A DNA stretch of 64,000 nucleotides from Pseudomonas sp. PH1b (GTDB lineage Bacteria; Pseudomonadota; Gammaproteobacteria; Pseudomonadales; Pseudomonadaceae), in assembly GCF_000633395.1 (NCBI RefSeq), contig NZ_AYMU01000011.1, positions 186,001 to 250,000 on the forward strand, given 5' to 3'. The notes below the pieces were generated by a model, which did no database searches, was not told the origin of the DNA, and saw only the letters and a program-made list of their open reading frames with translations. The position numbers were made by a program, and so were the translations under genes. Shown in pieces: positions 8,811-19,380 of this stretch; within the stretch, counting starts at the first letter, position 1, and every line of letters starts with the position of its first letter.

Positions 8811-10301
8811 GTGTTCGATCTCGGTTATTGGCAGCAACGAGCTGCCCAACAGACATTCACTGACCAGGCGCTGATTGGCGGCCGTCACCTATCGGCGCAA
8901 AGCGGCGCCACCTTCGACGCCATCAACCCGGCGAACAACCAGCTGCTGGCGCGGGTCAGTGCCTGCGGCGAGGTCGAGGTCGACCTCGCCGTCGCCGCCG
9001 CCCGCCAGGCGTTCGAACAGGGGCCCTGGGCGCGCATGGCGCCGGTGGAGCGCAAGAGGGTGCTGCTGCGCCTGGCCGAGCTGATGCTTGCCCATCGCGA
9101 AGAGCTGGCCCTGCTCGAATCCCTGAACATGGGCAAGCCGGTGATGGATGCCTGGAACCTCGACGTGCCCGGGGCCGCCAATGTCTTTGCCTGGTATGCC
9201 GAAAGCATCGACAAGCTCTACGACCAGGTGGCCCCCTCGGGCATTGACAGCCACGCCAGTATCCGCCGCGAGGCGCTGGGGGTGATCGGCGCCGTGGTGC
9301 CCTGGAACTTCCCCCTGGACATGGCCGCCTGGAAACTGGCGCCGGCCCTGGCGGTGGGCAACTCGGTGGTGCTCAAGCCCGCCGAACAGTCGCCGTTCTC
9401 CGCACTGCGCCTGGCCGAGCTGGCCCTGGAGGCCGGGGTGCCGGAAGGCGTGCTCAACGTGGTGCCGGGCCTGGGCGCCGAGGCCGGCCGCGCCCTGGGC
9501 CTGCACCCGGACGTGGACTGCCTGGTGTTCACCGGCTCCACCGAGGTGGGCAAGTACTTCATGCAGTACTCGGCGCAGTCCAACCTCAAGCAGGTCTGGC
9601 TGGAGTGCGGCGGCAAGAGCCCGAACCTGGTGTTCGCCGATTGCCAGGACCTGGACCTGGCCGCCGAGAAGGCCGCCTTCGGCATCTTCTTCAACCAGGG
9701 CGAGGTGTGCTCGGCCAACTCGCGCCTGTTGGTCGAGCGCAGCATTCATGACGAGTTCGTCGAGCGCCTGCTGCTCAAGGCCCGGGACTGGATGCCGGGC
9801 AACCCCCTGGATCCGGCCAGCCGCGCCGGGGCCATGGTCGACGCCCGCCAGACCGCCAGCGTCATGGGCCATATCCAAGGCGCCCGGGAGCAGGGCGCGC
9901 AACTGGCCTGTGGCGGTCGCCAGCGGCACCTGGACGGCAGCGACAACTTCATCGAGCCGACCATCCTCACCGGGGTCCACAGCCAGATGGCCATCGCCCG
10001 CGAAGAGGTGTTCGGCCCGGTACTGGCGGTCACCCCCTTCGACGATGAGCAGCAGGCTATCGGCCTGGCCAACGACAGTGTCTATGGCCTGGCCGCCTCG
10101 CTGTGGAGCGACGACCTCAACCGCGCCCACCGCGTTGCCCGCCAACTGCGGGCCGGCACCGTGTCGGTGAACACCGTGGATGCCCTGGACGTCACCGTGC
10201 CTTTTGGCGGTGGCCGGCAGTCGGGATTCGGCCGCGACCTGTCGCTGCATGCCTTCGACAAATACACCCAGCTGAAGACCACCTGGTTCCAGCTGCGCTG
10301 A
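8811..10301 (+). CDS. NAD(P)-dependent aldehyde dehydrogenase (gamma-glutamyl-aminobutyraldehyde dehydrogenase-like)
   Basis: A 496-aa enzyme matching the normal length of PuuC-type aldehyde dehydrogenases. It shows VVPWNFPLDMAAWKLAPAL (cofactor region), FTGSTEVG, general-base Glu in LECGGKSPN, nucleophile Cys in NQGEVCSANSRL and a C-terminal PFGG.RQSGFGRD. The start is GTG 8811, which gives the usual MFDLGYWQ N-terminus and is preceded by GAGG; TTG 8784 is in frame but has no good ribosome site, and ATG 8804 is out of frame. With the permease and class III aminotransferase downstream, it fits oxidation of an amino-aldehyde made by transamination of a diamine. Confidence 0.9.
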   Translation: MFDLGYWQQRAAQQTFTDQALIGGRHLSAQSGATFDAINPANNQLLARVSACGEVEVDLAVAAARQAFEQGPWARMAPVERKRVLLRLAELMLAHREELALLESLNMGKPVMDAWNLDVPGAANVFAWYAESIDKLYDQVAPSGIDSHASIRREALGVIGAVVPWNFPLDMAAWKLAPALAVGNSVVLKPAEQSPFSALRLAELALEAGVPEGVLNVVPGLGAEAGRALGLHPDVDCLVFTGSTEVGKYFMQYSAQSNLKQVWLECGGKSPNLVFADCQDLDLAAEKAAFGIFFNQGEVCSANSRLLVERSIHDEFVERLLLKARDWMPGNPLDPASRAGAMVDARQTASVMGHIQGAREQGAQLACGGRQRHLDGSDNFIEPTILTGVHSQMAIAREEVFGPVLAVTPFDDEQQAIGLANDSVYGLAASLWSDDLNRAHRVARQLRAGTVSVNTVDALDVTVPFGGGRQSGFGRDLSLHAFDKYTQLKTTWFQLR

Positions 10302-10437
10302 CGCGGACTCGATGCCTTGCGACCCGCGGTACGGGTCACCCATGGCGCCGCCCGCCGCGGTTCAAGCCGCGGCACGGTGGCGCCGCACCTGCCGGATCAC
10401 CGGCAGGCCCACAACAATAAAAAATGGAGTGTGTGCC

Positions 10438-11886
10438 ATGACTGCAAGTGTCTCCAACGGGGTGGCGAGCCCCGTGCGCAATGGCGGGTTGCGCCGGGTG
10501 CTGGGCCTCGGCTCGCTGGTCTCGGTGGCCGTCGGCCTGGTGGTGTCCCAGGGGGTGATGGTGCTGATGCTGCAAGGGGCGGGGATGGCCGGGCTGGGCT
10601 TCTTCATCCCGCTGCTGCTGGCCTACCTGCTGGCCCTGACCTATGCCCTGTCGTTTTCCGAACTGGCGCTGATGGTGCCCCGGGCCGGCAGCCTGAGCAG
10701 CTACACCGAGGTGGCCATCGGGCATTTCCCGGCGATCCTCGCGACCTTCTCCGGCTACATGGTGGTGGCGATGTTTGCCCTGTCCGCCGAACTGCTGCTT
10801 CTGGATTTGATCATCGGCAAGGTCTACCCCGGCGCGCTGCCGCCGATGCTGGTGGCCTACGGAGTGCTCGGCGTGTTCACCTTGCTCAACCTGTTGGGCA
10901 TCGATGTGTTCGCCAAGCTGCAGACGGTGCTGGCGGTGGTGATGGTGGTGATCCTGCTGACCCTCGGCCTGGGCGCCGTGAGCAGTGCCCAGGCCGACCT
11001 GCAACTGCCCCTGGACCAGGGCTGGAACCCCCTGCAAGTCGGCGCCCTGGCCCTGGCGGCCATGGCCATCTGGGGGTTTGTCGGTGCCGAGTTCGTCTGC
11101 CCGCTGGTGGAGGAAACCCGCAACCCGGAGCGCAATATCCCGCGTTCGATGATCATCGGCCTGAGCGTGATCTTCCTGGTGATTACCCTCTATTGCCTGG
11201 GTGCCTTGCTCTGTGTCCCGCGGGCGCAGCTGGCCAGCGATCCGCTGCCGCATTTCCTGTTCGCCACCACGGTGTTCGGTGAGGCCGGCAAGCTGTTCCT
11301 GGTGGGGGCGGTGATCACCGCCACCTGCAGCACGGTCAACTCGTCCCTGGCGGCGCTGCCGCGGATGCTCTACGGCATGGCCCAGAACGGCCAGGCCTTT
11401 CCCCAGTTCAAGCGCCTCAGCCCCCGGGGCCGCACGCCCTGGGTGGCGGTGCTGTTCGTCGCCGCGCTGACCGGCCTGCCGATCCTGCTGCTGGGCCAGG
11501 ACCCGGACTCCATCAGCCTGCTGCTGTTGGCCGCCGCCCTGGCGTGGCTGCTGGCCTATATCGTCGTGCACATCGACGTGATCGCCCTGCGCCGGCGCTA
11601 CCCCGATGCGCCACGGCCGTTCCGCTCGCCGTTCTACCCCTGGCCCCAGGTGCTGGGGATCGTCGGCATGCTGTTTGCGATCTATCACGTTTCCCCATCC
11701 CCCGAGATGACCGCGCGGATCTTCGGCAGTGCCGGCGTGGTGCTGGGGGTGATTTCGCTGATCGCCGTGGTCTGGATCAAGCTGGTGATGCGCAAGCCGC
11801 TGTTCGTTCCCGAACCGCTGCTGCCCGGCGAACCGACCACCGCGACCCAACCTTCCCTTGAACCCGCCTACCGTGCAGGAGAATGA
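10438..11886 (+). CDS. APC-family amino acid/amine permease
   Basis: A 482-aa integral membrane protein of the amino acid-polyamine-organocation superfamily. It has successive hydrophobic segments through most of its length and the typical N-terminal LGLGSLVSVAVGLVVSQG, in the position of the substrate-binding helix 1. ATG 10438 has GGAG upstream; an in-frame start at 10312 would add a non-hydrophobic tail unlike the family. It lies between the aldehyde dehydrogenase and the aminotransferase and probably imports their substrate. Substrate unknown; a polyamine or omega-amino acid is plausible. Confidence 0.88.
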   Translation: MTASVSNGVASPVRNGGLRRVLGLGSLVSVAVGLVVSQGVMVLMLQGAGMAGLGFFIPLLLAYLLALTYALSFSELALMVPRAGSLSSYTEVAIGHFPAILATFSGYMVVAMFALSAELLLLDLIIGKVYPGALPPMLVAYGVLGVFTLLNLLGIDVFAKLQTVLAVVMVVILLTLGLGAVSSAQADLQLPLDQGWNPLQVGALALAAMAIWGFVGAEFVCPLVEETRNPERNIPRSMIIGLSVIFLVITLYCLGALLCVPRAQLASDPLPHFLFATTVFGEAGKLFLVGAVITATCSTVNSSLAALPRMLYGMAQNGQAFPQFKRLSPRGRTPWVAVLFVAALTGLPILLLGQDPDSISLLLLAAALAWLLAYIVVHIDVIALRRRYPDAPRPFRSPFYPWPQVLGIVGMLFAIYHVSPSPEMTARIFGSAGVVLGVISLIAVVWIKLVMRKPLFVPEPLLPGEPTTATQPSLEPAYRAGE

Positions 11887-11888
11887 CC

Positions 11889-13301
11889 ATGAGCACCGCC
11901 ACTCAACAGCCGCAGCCGGCCGCGCCCCGCAGCACCCAGGATTACCAGGCCGCCGACGCCGCGCACCATATCCATGCCTTTCTCGACCAGAAGGCGCTGA
12001 ACGCCGAGGGCCCGCGGGTGATCGTCCGCGGTGAGGGCCTGCACCTGTGGGACAACGACGGCCAGCGCTACCTGGACGGCATGTCCGGCCTGTGGTGCAC
12101 CAACCTGGGCTACGGCCGCAAGGACCTGGCCGCTGCCGCCAGCGCCCAGCTGGAGCAACTGCCGTACTACAACATGTTCTTCCACACCACCCACCCGGCG
12201 GTGGTGGAGCTCTCCGAGTTGTTGTTCAGCCTGCTGCCCGGGCACTACAGTCACGCCATCTACACCAACTCCGGGTCCGAGGCCAACGAGGTGCTGATCC
12301 GCAGCGTGCGCCGCTACTGGCAGATCCTCGGCCAGCCGCAGAAGAAGGTGATGATCGGCCGCTGGAACGGCTACCACGGCTCGACCCTGGCGGCCACGGC
12401 CCTGGGCGGAATGAAGTTCATGCACGACATGGGCGGGCTGATCCCGGACGTGGCGCACATCGACGAACCCTACTGGTTCGCCCACGAAGGCGACTTCACG
12501 CCCGAGGAGTTCGGCCTGCGTTGCGCTCGCCAGCTGGAGCAGAAAATCCTCGAACTGGGGGCCGAGAACGTTGCCGGTTTCATCGCCGAGCCGTTCCAGG
12601 GCGCGGGCGGCATGATCTTCCCGCCAGACAGCTACTGGCCGGAGATCCAGCGCATCTGCCGCCAGTACGACGTGCTGCTGTGCGCCGATGAAGTGATCGG
12701 TGGTTTCGGCCGCACCGGCGAATGGTTCGCCCACCAGCATTTCGGTTTCGAGCCCGACACCCTGTCCATCGCCAAGGGCCTGACCTCCGGCTACATCCCC
12801 ATGGGCGGGCTGGTGCTGAGCAAGCGCATCGCCCAGGTGCTGGTGGAGCAGGGCGGGGTGTTCGCCCACGGCCTGACCTATTCCGGGCACCCGGTGGCGG
12901 CGGCGGTGGCCATTGCCAACCTCAAGGCCCTGCGCGATGAAGGGGTGGTGAGCCAGGTCAAGAACGATACCGGCCCCTACCTGCAGCAGTGCCTGCGGGA
13001 AGTGTTCGGCAACCACCCGCTGATCGGCGAGATCCAGGGCACCGGGCTGGTGGCCGCCTTGCAGTTCGCCGAAGACAAGGCCAGCCGCAAGCGCTTCGCC
13101 AACGAGAACGACATCGCCTGGCGCTGCCGCACCCTGGGCTTTGAGGAGGGGGTGATCATTCGCTCGACCTTCGGGCGGATGATCATGGCCCCGGCCCTGG
13201 TGGCCAGCCGTGGCGATATCGATGAGCTGGTGGACAAGACTCGGCGTGCGGTGGAACGCACCGCGCAGGAGCTAGCGGCGGGCACCTTGCCTGCGGCCTA
13301 G
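11889..13301 (+). CDS. class III (omega-amino acid/diamine:pyruvate) aminotransferase
   Basis: A 470-aa PLP-dependent fold-type I aminotransferase. Motifs include GMSGLWCTNLGYGR, YTNSGSEANE (phosphate binding), WNGYHGSTLAATALGG, CADEVIGGFGRTGEWFA (Asp contacting the PLP ring) and SIAKGLTSGYIPMGG (Schiff-base Lys). It resembles SpuC/beta-alanine:pyruvate-type enzymes. ATG 11889 is preferred to ATG 11883 because AGGAG is then about 7 bases upstream. The gene follows the permease directly (ATG 11883 overlaps its stop). Terminal amines would be converted to aldehydes for the aldehyde dehydrogenase of the same operon. Confidence 0.9.
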   Translation: MSTATQQPQPAAPRSTQDYQAADAAHHIHAFLDQKALNAEGPRVIVRGEGLHLWDNDGQRYLDGMSGLWCTNLGYGRKDLAAAASAQLEQLPYYNMFFHTTHPAVVELSELLFSLLPGHYSHAIYTNSGSEANEVLIRSVRRYWQILGQPQKKVMIGRWNGYHGSTLAATALGGMKFMHDMGGLIPDVAHIDEPYWFAHEGDFTPEEFGLRCARQLEQKILELGAENVAGFIAEPFQGAGGMIFPPDSYWPEIQRICRQYDVLLCADEVIGGFGRTGEWFAHQHFGFEPDTLSIAKGLTSGYIPMGGLVLSKRIAQVLVEQGGVFAHGLTYSGHPVAAAVAIANLKALRDEGVVSQVKNDTGPYLQQCLREVFGNHPLIGEIQGTGLVAALQFAEDKASRKRFANENDIAWRCRTLGFEEGVIIRSTFGRMIMAPALVASRGDIDELVDKTRRAVERTAQELAAGTLPAA

Positions 13302-13320
13302 GGCATTGCCCCCTGGCTGA

Positions 13321-13367
13321 AAAAAAACACCCCGCGAAGCTTGGCGCCTTGCGGGGTGTTTTTTTTG
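13321..13367. terminator. bidirectional rho-independent terminator
   Basis: Stem AACACCCCGC (13326-13335) and GCGGGGTGTT (13351-13360), flanked by an A-run on the left and a T-run on the right. It can therefore end both the rightward aminotransferase operon and the leftward giant autotransporter gene. Confidence 0.9.
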
Positions 13368-13438
13368 CCTTGGCGCTGGCAGGGAAGTCTTTCCTGCTGC
13401 AACGCCCAGGGCGCGGGCGGTTAGCCTGTGGCCAGGAA

Positions 13439-16400
13439 CTAGAACTTGCCGTTCAGGCCGATGCGGAACATATCGCTGCGTTCATCGGAGCCCAGGGCCG
13501 TCTTGTAGGAGACACCCAACTGCCAGGCGCGTCCGAGGTTGAAGTCCAGGCCCAGGTCGAGGTCGGCGAAATCGCTGTCCTGGGAGTCGGGCTTGAGCCG
13601 GTACAGCAGGCCTTCGTCGCCCTGGTCGGTGTAGCGCATCTTGTAGTCGCTGGTGGTGCTGAAGTTATGACCCCAGGCCAGGCCGACCTTGGGCGTCACC
13701 ACGCCGACCCGGGTCATGAAGTCGTAGCCCGAGCGCAGGCCCAGGTACGAGGTGAAGTTTTGCTGGCGCTGCTCGTCATAGGACAGCCCATAGATACCGC
13801 CGCCGTTTTCACGGAAGGCATCCAGGCGCGTGCTGCTGGCATTCAGGCGGCTATAGGGCGTCAGCGACAACGGACCCTGGCGATACTCGTAGCTGGCGGT
13901 CAAGGAGGCGAACAGTTGGTCGGCATCCCGGGAACCGCGGGCATAGTCGTCATTGCTGCCGGTGATGTAGCGGCGCGAGTCGAAGCTGATGCGGTTATAG
14001 CCCAACAGGCCATCGACAAATACCTGAGGCGCCAGGTTCAGGCTCAGGTAGGTGGCGATGCCAATGGCATCGGCATCGCTGCGGGTCTTGTTGCTGCCGA
14101 TCTCGCTGCGGTCATTGCCGTAGCCGATCCCGACACCGGCCACCGCCGATGGCGACAGGCGATAGTCGACACCGGCGCTCAGGCCCAGGGTGGTGAAGCT
14201 GTTGTTCCGGGCGCCGCGGGCGTGGGTCGAGCCGACGTTGACGAAACCGTCGCTCCAGAAGGCCAGGGCATCCTGCTTGCACGAGTCCTGCTCGGCGGCT
14301 GCGGCTGCGCGTTGTTCCTGCTCGGTCTGGTGCGCCGAATCCCCCAGCTGGTTCTGCACCGCCTTGGCAATTTCTCCCAGAGGCACGTCGCGGCCGTCCT
14401 TCCTCAGGCTGGCATTGAACGAATTACGGTCGCACTTCATCTGGTGCAACTGCTCCATGCGACGGTTGAAGTTGTCCATCTGGGTGCTGGCAAAGCGTTC
14501 CGCCGCGCGGCTCTGGGCGTTGAGCAGGCCGATCACTTCGGCGTCCTTGCTCGGGTCGGGGCGAGCCTGAACGACAAAGCTCATGGTCCCGGCGGCACTG
14601 GAGCCACTGCCGTTGCGCAGGCTGAAGCGGACCACCGCGGTGCCGGCGAAGGCGGCCGAGGGCACGAAGCGCATCGAGAACGGGCCCATCATCATCGCCC
14701 GCCCGGCCGAGGCCGGAGTCACGCTGCCCAGGTCGGCCTGAGTGAACGGCCCGCCAGTGGCGCCCTGGGTCAGGTCGACGGTGACCGACTGCCCGGAGCT
14801 GAGCACCTGGCTGGAGGACGGCACGGTGATCGGCACCACCGCGATGGTGATCGAATAGGCGTGGGTGCCGGTGGCGCCATTGGCGTCGGTGGCGGTGATG
14901 GTCAGGTTGCTGGTGCCACTGCTGCTGGGGGTGCCGCTGATCAGTCCGCTGGCCGGGTCGAGACTCAGGTTGGCCGGCAGGCTGCCAGCGCTGACGCTGA
15001 AGCTGTAAGGCGCCGTGCCACCGGTGGCGCTGAGGGTGGCGCTGTAGGGGCTGCCCGCGGTGCCGGCGCCCAGGGTGCCGGGGGCCACCACCAGGGTTGG
15101 CGCGGTCACGGTCAGGGTCACGGTGGCCGGGCTCGAGGTGCCGCCGGCGTTGCTGGCGGTGTAGGTGAAGCTGTCCGTCCCGGAGTAACCCGCGGTCGGG
15201 GTATAGCGGATGCTGGTGCCACTGGCGCTGGCGGTACCGTGGCTGGCAGCAGTGGCCACCGCGACGCTGCTGGCGCTGCCGCCGCTGAGGTTGAGGGTGA
15301 TGGCGTTGGCGCTGCTGTTGGCGCTGACCGTGGCGTTGACCGCGCTGGCGATCGGCGCATTGATGCCGATGCTGGTGCTGTAGGCGGTGCTGCCGGTGGC
15401 GCCGTTGGCGTCGGTGACCCGTACCGTGAAGCTGTAGGTGCCGGCGCTGCTCGGGGTGCCGCTGAACACCCCGCTGCTGCTCAGGGTCACGCCGCTGGGC
15501 AGCGAGCCGCTGAGCAGGCTGTAGCTATAGGGCGCAGTGCCGCCGCTGGTGCTCAGGCTGGCATTGAAGGCGCTGCCCACGGTGCCGTTGCCCAGGGCTG
15601 TGGCAGTCATCACCAGGGTTGGCGGGCTCACGGTCAGGGTCACGGTGGCCGGGCTCGAGGTGCCGCCGGCGTTGCTGGCGGTGTAGGTGAAGCTGTCGGA
15701 ACCGGAGAAGCCGGCGCTCGGGGTGTAAGTGATGCTGGTGCCACTGGCGCTGGCGGTACCGTGGCTGGCGGCACTGGCCACCGCGACGCTGCTGGCGCTG
15801 CCGCCGCTGAGGTTGAGGCTGATGGCGTTGGCGTTGCTGTTGGCGCTGACCGTGCGTTGACCGCGCTGGCGATCGGCGCATTGATGCCGATGGCAGTGCT
15901 GTAGGCGGTGCTGCCGATGGCGCCGTAGGTGTCGGTGACCCGCACCGTGAAGTTGTAGCTGCCGACGCTGCTCGGCGTACCGCTGAGCCCTCCGCTGCTG
16001 TTCAGGGTCACGCCGTTGGGCAGGGTGCCGCTGAGCAGGCTGTAGGTGTAGGGCGCGGTGCCACCGCTGGCGCTGAAGGTGGCATTGAACGGGCTGCCCA
16101 CGGTGCCGTTGCCCAGGGTCGCCGGGGTCATGTTCAAGGTCGGCGGGCTCACCGTCAGGGTCACGGTGGCCGGGGCCGAGGTGCCGCTGGCGTTGGTGGC
16201 GGTGTAGGTGAAACTGTCGGAGCCGGAGAAACCGGCGGTCGGGGTGTAGCTGATGCTGGTGCCGCTGGCGGTGGCGCTGCCATGGCTGGCCGCGCTGGCC
16301 ACGGCCACGCTGCTGGCGCCGCCGCCGCTGAGGTTGAGGGTGATCGGATTGGCGCTGCTGTTGGCCGCCACCGTGGCGCTGACGGCGCCGGCCACAGGTG

Positions 16401-18657
16401 CCTGGACGACGATCACCAGGGTATAGGCCTGGGATCCGGTGGCGCTGTTGGCATCGGTGGCGGTGACGGTCAGGTTGGCCGTGCCACTGCCGCTCGGCGT
16501 GCCGCTGATGACCCCGCTACTGGTGTTCAGGCTCAGGCCGCCCGGCAGGGCCCCGGAGGTGATGGCAAAACTGTAGGGCGCGTTGCCGCCCGAGGCGCTG
16601 AGGCTGACGCTGTAGGCAACGCCGAGGGTGCCGTTGCTCAGGGACCCGGGGCTCAGGCTGATGCTTGGGGCGCTGACGGTGATGCTCACCGTGGCCGGGC
16701 TCGATGTGCCGCTGGCATTGGTCGCGGTGTAGGTGAAGCTGTCCACCCCGGAGTAGCCCGCGGTGGGGGTGTAGCTGATGCTGGTGCCGCTGGCGGTGGC
16801 GCTGCCATGGCTGGCCGCGCTGGCCACGGCCACGCTGCTGGCGGCGCCGCCGCTGAGGTTCAGGGTGATCGGGTTGGCGCTGCTGTTGGCGGCTACCGTG
16901 GCGCTGACGGCGCTGGCCACCGGCGGTACACCGCTGATGTTGATGCTGTAGGCGCGAAAGCCCGTGAAGCTGCTGGCGTCGGTGGCACGCAGGGTGAAGT
17001 TGAATGGCCCTGACGCGGTCGGGGTGCCACTGATGACCCCCGCCGGACTGATGGACAAGCCGCTGGGCAGGGTGCCGCTGCTGACTGCATAGGTATAGGG
17101 CGCGGTACCGCCAGAGGCGCTGATGGTGGCGCTGTACGGCGTGCCCTGGGTGCCGTTGCTCAGGGTCGTCGGGGTGATGCTGATGGTGGGCGCAGTGACG
17201 GTGATGCTCACGGTGCCCGGGCTGGAGGTGCCACTGGCGTTGGTCGCGGTGTAGGTGAAGCTGTCGGAACCGGAGTAGCCGACGCTCGGGGTGTAAGTGA
17301 TGGTGGTGCCGCTGGCGGTGGCGGTACCGTTGCCGGCCGCACTGGCCACGGCCACGCTGCTGGCGGCGCCGCCGCTGAGATTCAGGGTGATCGGGTTGGC
17401 GCTGCTGTTGGCGACCACCGTGGCGCTGACGGCACCGGCAATCGGGGGCAGGCCGTTGATCAGCAGGCTGTAGGCGCGCGAGCCGGTGGCGCCGTTGGCG
17501 TCGGTGGCGGTGATGGTCAGGTTGGCCGTGCCACTGGCACTGGGCGTGCCGCTGATCAGGCCGCTGCCGGTGTTCAGGGTCATGCCGGCCGGCAGGGCGC
17601 CGGCGGTGATGGCGTAGCTGTAGGGTGCGGTGCCACCCGAGGCACTGAGGTTCTGGCTATAGGCCGTGCCCTGGGTGCCGTTGCTCAGGGTACTCGGGGT
17701 CACGGACAGGACGGGCGGGCTGACGGTAATGGTCACGGTGGCCGGGCTGGAGGTGCCGCTGGCGTTGGTGGCGGTATAGGCGAAGGTGTCGCTGCCGGAG
17801 TAGCCGGGGGTTGGCGTGTAGGTGATGGTGGTGCCGCTGGCCGTAGCAGTGCCGTGCGCCGCGGCGGTGGATACGGCCACGCTGGTGGCCGCGCCACCGC
17901 TCAGGCTCAGGGTAATGGAGTTGTTGCTGCTGTTCGCCGCTACCGTGGTGCTTACCGGGCCAACCGTCGGAGCCGGCACGCTATAGGTATAGCCATTGGT
18001 CAGGGTGGCGGTGCCGCCCGGGGTAGTGACCGACACGTTTACCGCGCCAGCGGCATGGGCCGGGGTGGTGGCGGTGATGCTGGTGGCGTTGGTGACGCTG
18101 TAGCTGGTGGCCGCCACCCCACCGAAAGTGACGGCAGTGGCGCCGGTCAGGTTGGTCCCGCTCAGTACCACCGAGGTGGCGCCGGCGGTGCTGCCGTTGT
18201 TGGGCGCCACCGAGGTCAGGGTCGGCGGGCCGCTGGCACCGACCACCAGGGTGTAGGTGGCGACACCGGCCTGGTTCAGGCCGTCATTCAGGGAAATGGC
18301 GAAGGTGTAGCTGCCGGCCGTGGTCGGTGAGCCGGACAGGGTCGTGGTGTGGCTGTTGGGCGAAGGGTTGAGGGTCAGCCCCGGCGGCAGGCAGATCTGC
18401 GTGCCGTCATAGCTTGGGTCGTCGATGTCGCATTCGTACCAGCCGTCCAGCGGAGTCGCGCCGCCGGTGGCGGTGATGGTGACGCTCATGGATTGGTTCA
18501 CCGCCACCGGTGCCAGGGTGGTGCCCGTGGCCGGAGAGACAATGACTGGGCGTGCTGCCATCGCCTGGCTGGCCATGGTCATCGCACAGAACAGCAGGAA
18601 CAGCGCGACCAGTCTTTTTGCCAGCCTGCTACCGGAGGTGGTGAGGGGTGTTCTCAT
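13439..18657 (-). pseudogene. giant repeat-rich Ig-like autotransporter, broken by a single-base frameshift
   Basis: Restoring one base would give a protein of about 1,739 aa. ATG 18657 follows AGGAAG and starts a signal peptide (hydrophobic core LVALFLLFCAMTMA, cut after AMA). Then come a putative Ig-type segment, an IPT/TIG-like domain and six tandem modules of about 180 aa, each a cadherin-like half (ANSSANPITLNLSGG..., YTATNASGTSSPATV) plus a He_PIG-like half (GTAPYSYAI..., GLISGTPSASG). The C-terminal part (about 300 aa, ending RIGLNGKF with terminal Phe) is an autotransporter beta-barrel. Module five lacks one G near 15850-15852 compared with the same position in module six (about 15330), shifting the frame: the 5' part ends out of frame and the 3' part is open from about 15850 to 13439. 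A real null or phase-variable allele and a sequencing error in repeats are both possible. It is probably the last gene of an operon with the GNAT and tail-collar genes. Confidence 0.8.
14820..17960. repeat. six tandem about-540-bp coding repeats in the giant autotransporter gene
   Basis: Six consecutive modules of about 180 codons share long near-identical stretches, for example the complements of the segments encoding TLNLSGG-ASSVAV and SFTYTA-NA-GTSSPATV. Such DNA repeats favour unequal recombination, changes in copy number and slippage, and make assembly error-prone. Confidence 0.85.
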
Positions 18658-18831
18658 TGGGGCTTCCTGCCATACGGCTATTGTTGCGGGCGTGTCCTGC
18701 TCCGTTGCAGGGCTGCGCACCGATGGAACCAAAAGGCCGACGCCCGTGGCGCCTGCGCTTGAATGTCATCTCGGGCTGAGAGGTGGCGCAGCGTCAGGGG
18801 TCCGCTGGCGTGCCGCCCAGGTGCTTGGGTT

Positions 18832-19380
18832 TCATGCGTCCAGGGCTTCCTTGGGCGGCTGCGGCCGGCCCACCGGCCGTTGCATCGGGGTATAGGGGCC
18901 GGCCTCGCCACAGACCTGAAAGCCCAGGCGCTCATACAGGCGACGGGCCGGGCTGCTGTGTTCGACGCTCAGGTGGCAGGCCAGGCCCTGACGATCGGCC
19001 AGCTGCAGGACCGCGTGCAGCAAGCGGCTGCCGATTCCCCGGCCTTGCCAGTGCGGCAGCAGGGCGATGTCGACGATGCGCATGGCGCACGCGTCCTGGT
19101 CCACGCACAGGCGGCCAATGGCGGTCCCGGCGCAGTCGACGATGAGAAAGGCCGCCTCGGGGTAATGCTGGTGGTAATGGCTGCGCTGCAACTGTTCCTG
19201 GGACAGCAGGAACGCCCGGCGCTGCGCGTCGCTCCAGCCGGGCACGGCACTGACTTCGGCCCAGCGCCGCGACAGGTAAAGGTCGCCGAGCAGGGCCTGG
19301 TCGTTGCCGGTCTGCATGCGCAGACCGGGTTCGCCGCCCAGTGGCAGCAGGGATAAAAGACCGCTGGAGGCGTGCGTCAT
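18832..19380 (-). CDS. GNAT family N-acetyltransferase
   Basis: A 182-aa protein whose C-terminal half is a GNAT fold. IVDIALLPHWQGRGIGSRLL (acetyl-CoA pyrophosphate loop Q-x-x-G-x-G) is followed by SPARRLYERLGF, a classical motif B. The N-terminal part (LSRRWAEVSAVPGWSDAQRRAFL...) is a common lead segment in this subgroup. ATG 19380 overlaps the last base of the upstream tail-collar stop codon (TGATG), indicating coupled translation. The substrate is unknown; the constant neighbours here are the tail-collar proteins and the giant autotransporter, so a modification role in that system is an inference worth testing. Confidence 0.87.
   Translation of the reverse strand: MTHASSGLLSLLPLGGEPGLRMQTGNDQALLGDLYLSRRWAEVSAVPGWSDAQRRAFLLSQEQLQRSHYHQHYPEAAFLIVDCAGTAIGRLCVDQDACAMRIVDIALLPHWQGRGIGSRLLHAVLQLADRQGLACHLSVEHSSPARRLYERLGFQVCGEAGPYTPMQRPVGRPQPPKEALDA

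Noticed and set aside
13349-15904. Rightward 851-codon frame opposite the giant autotransporter
   Set aside because: Composition (Gly/Ala/Val repeats) is simply the complement of the Ser/Thr/Gly modules. No ribosome site, signal peptide or family similarity.
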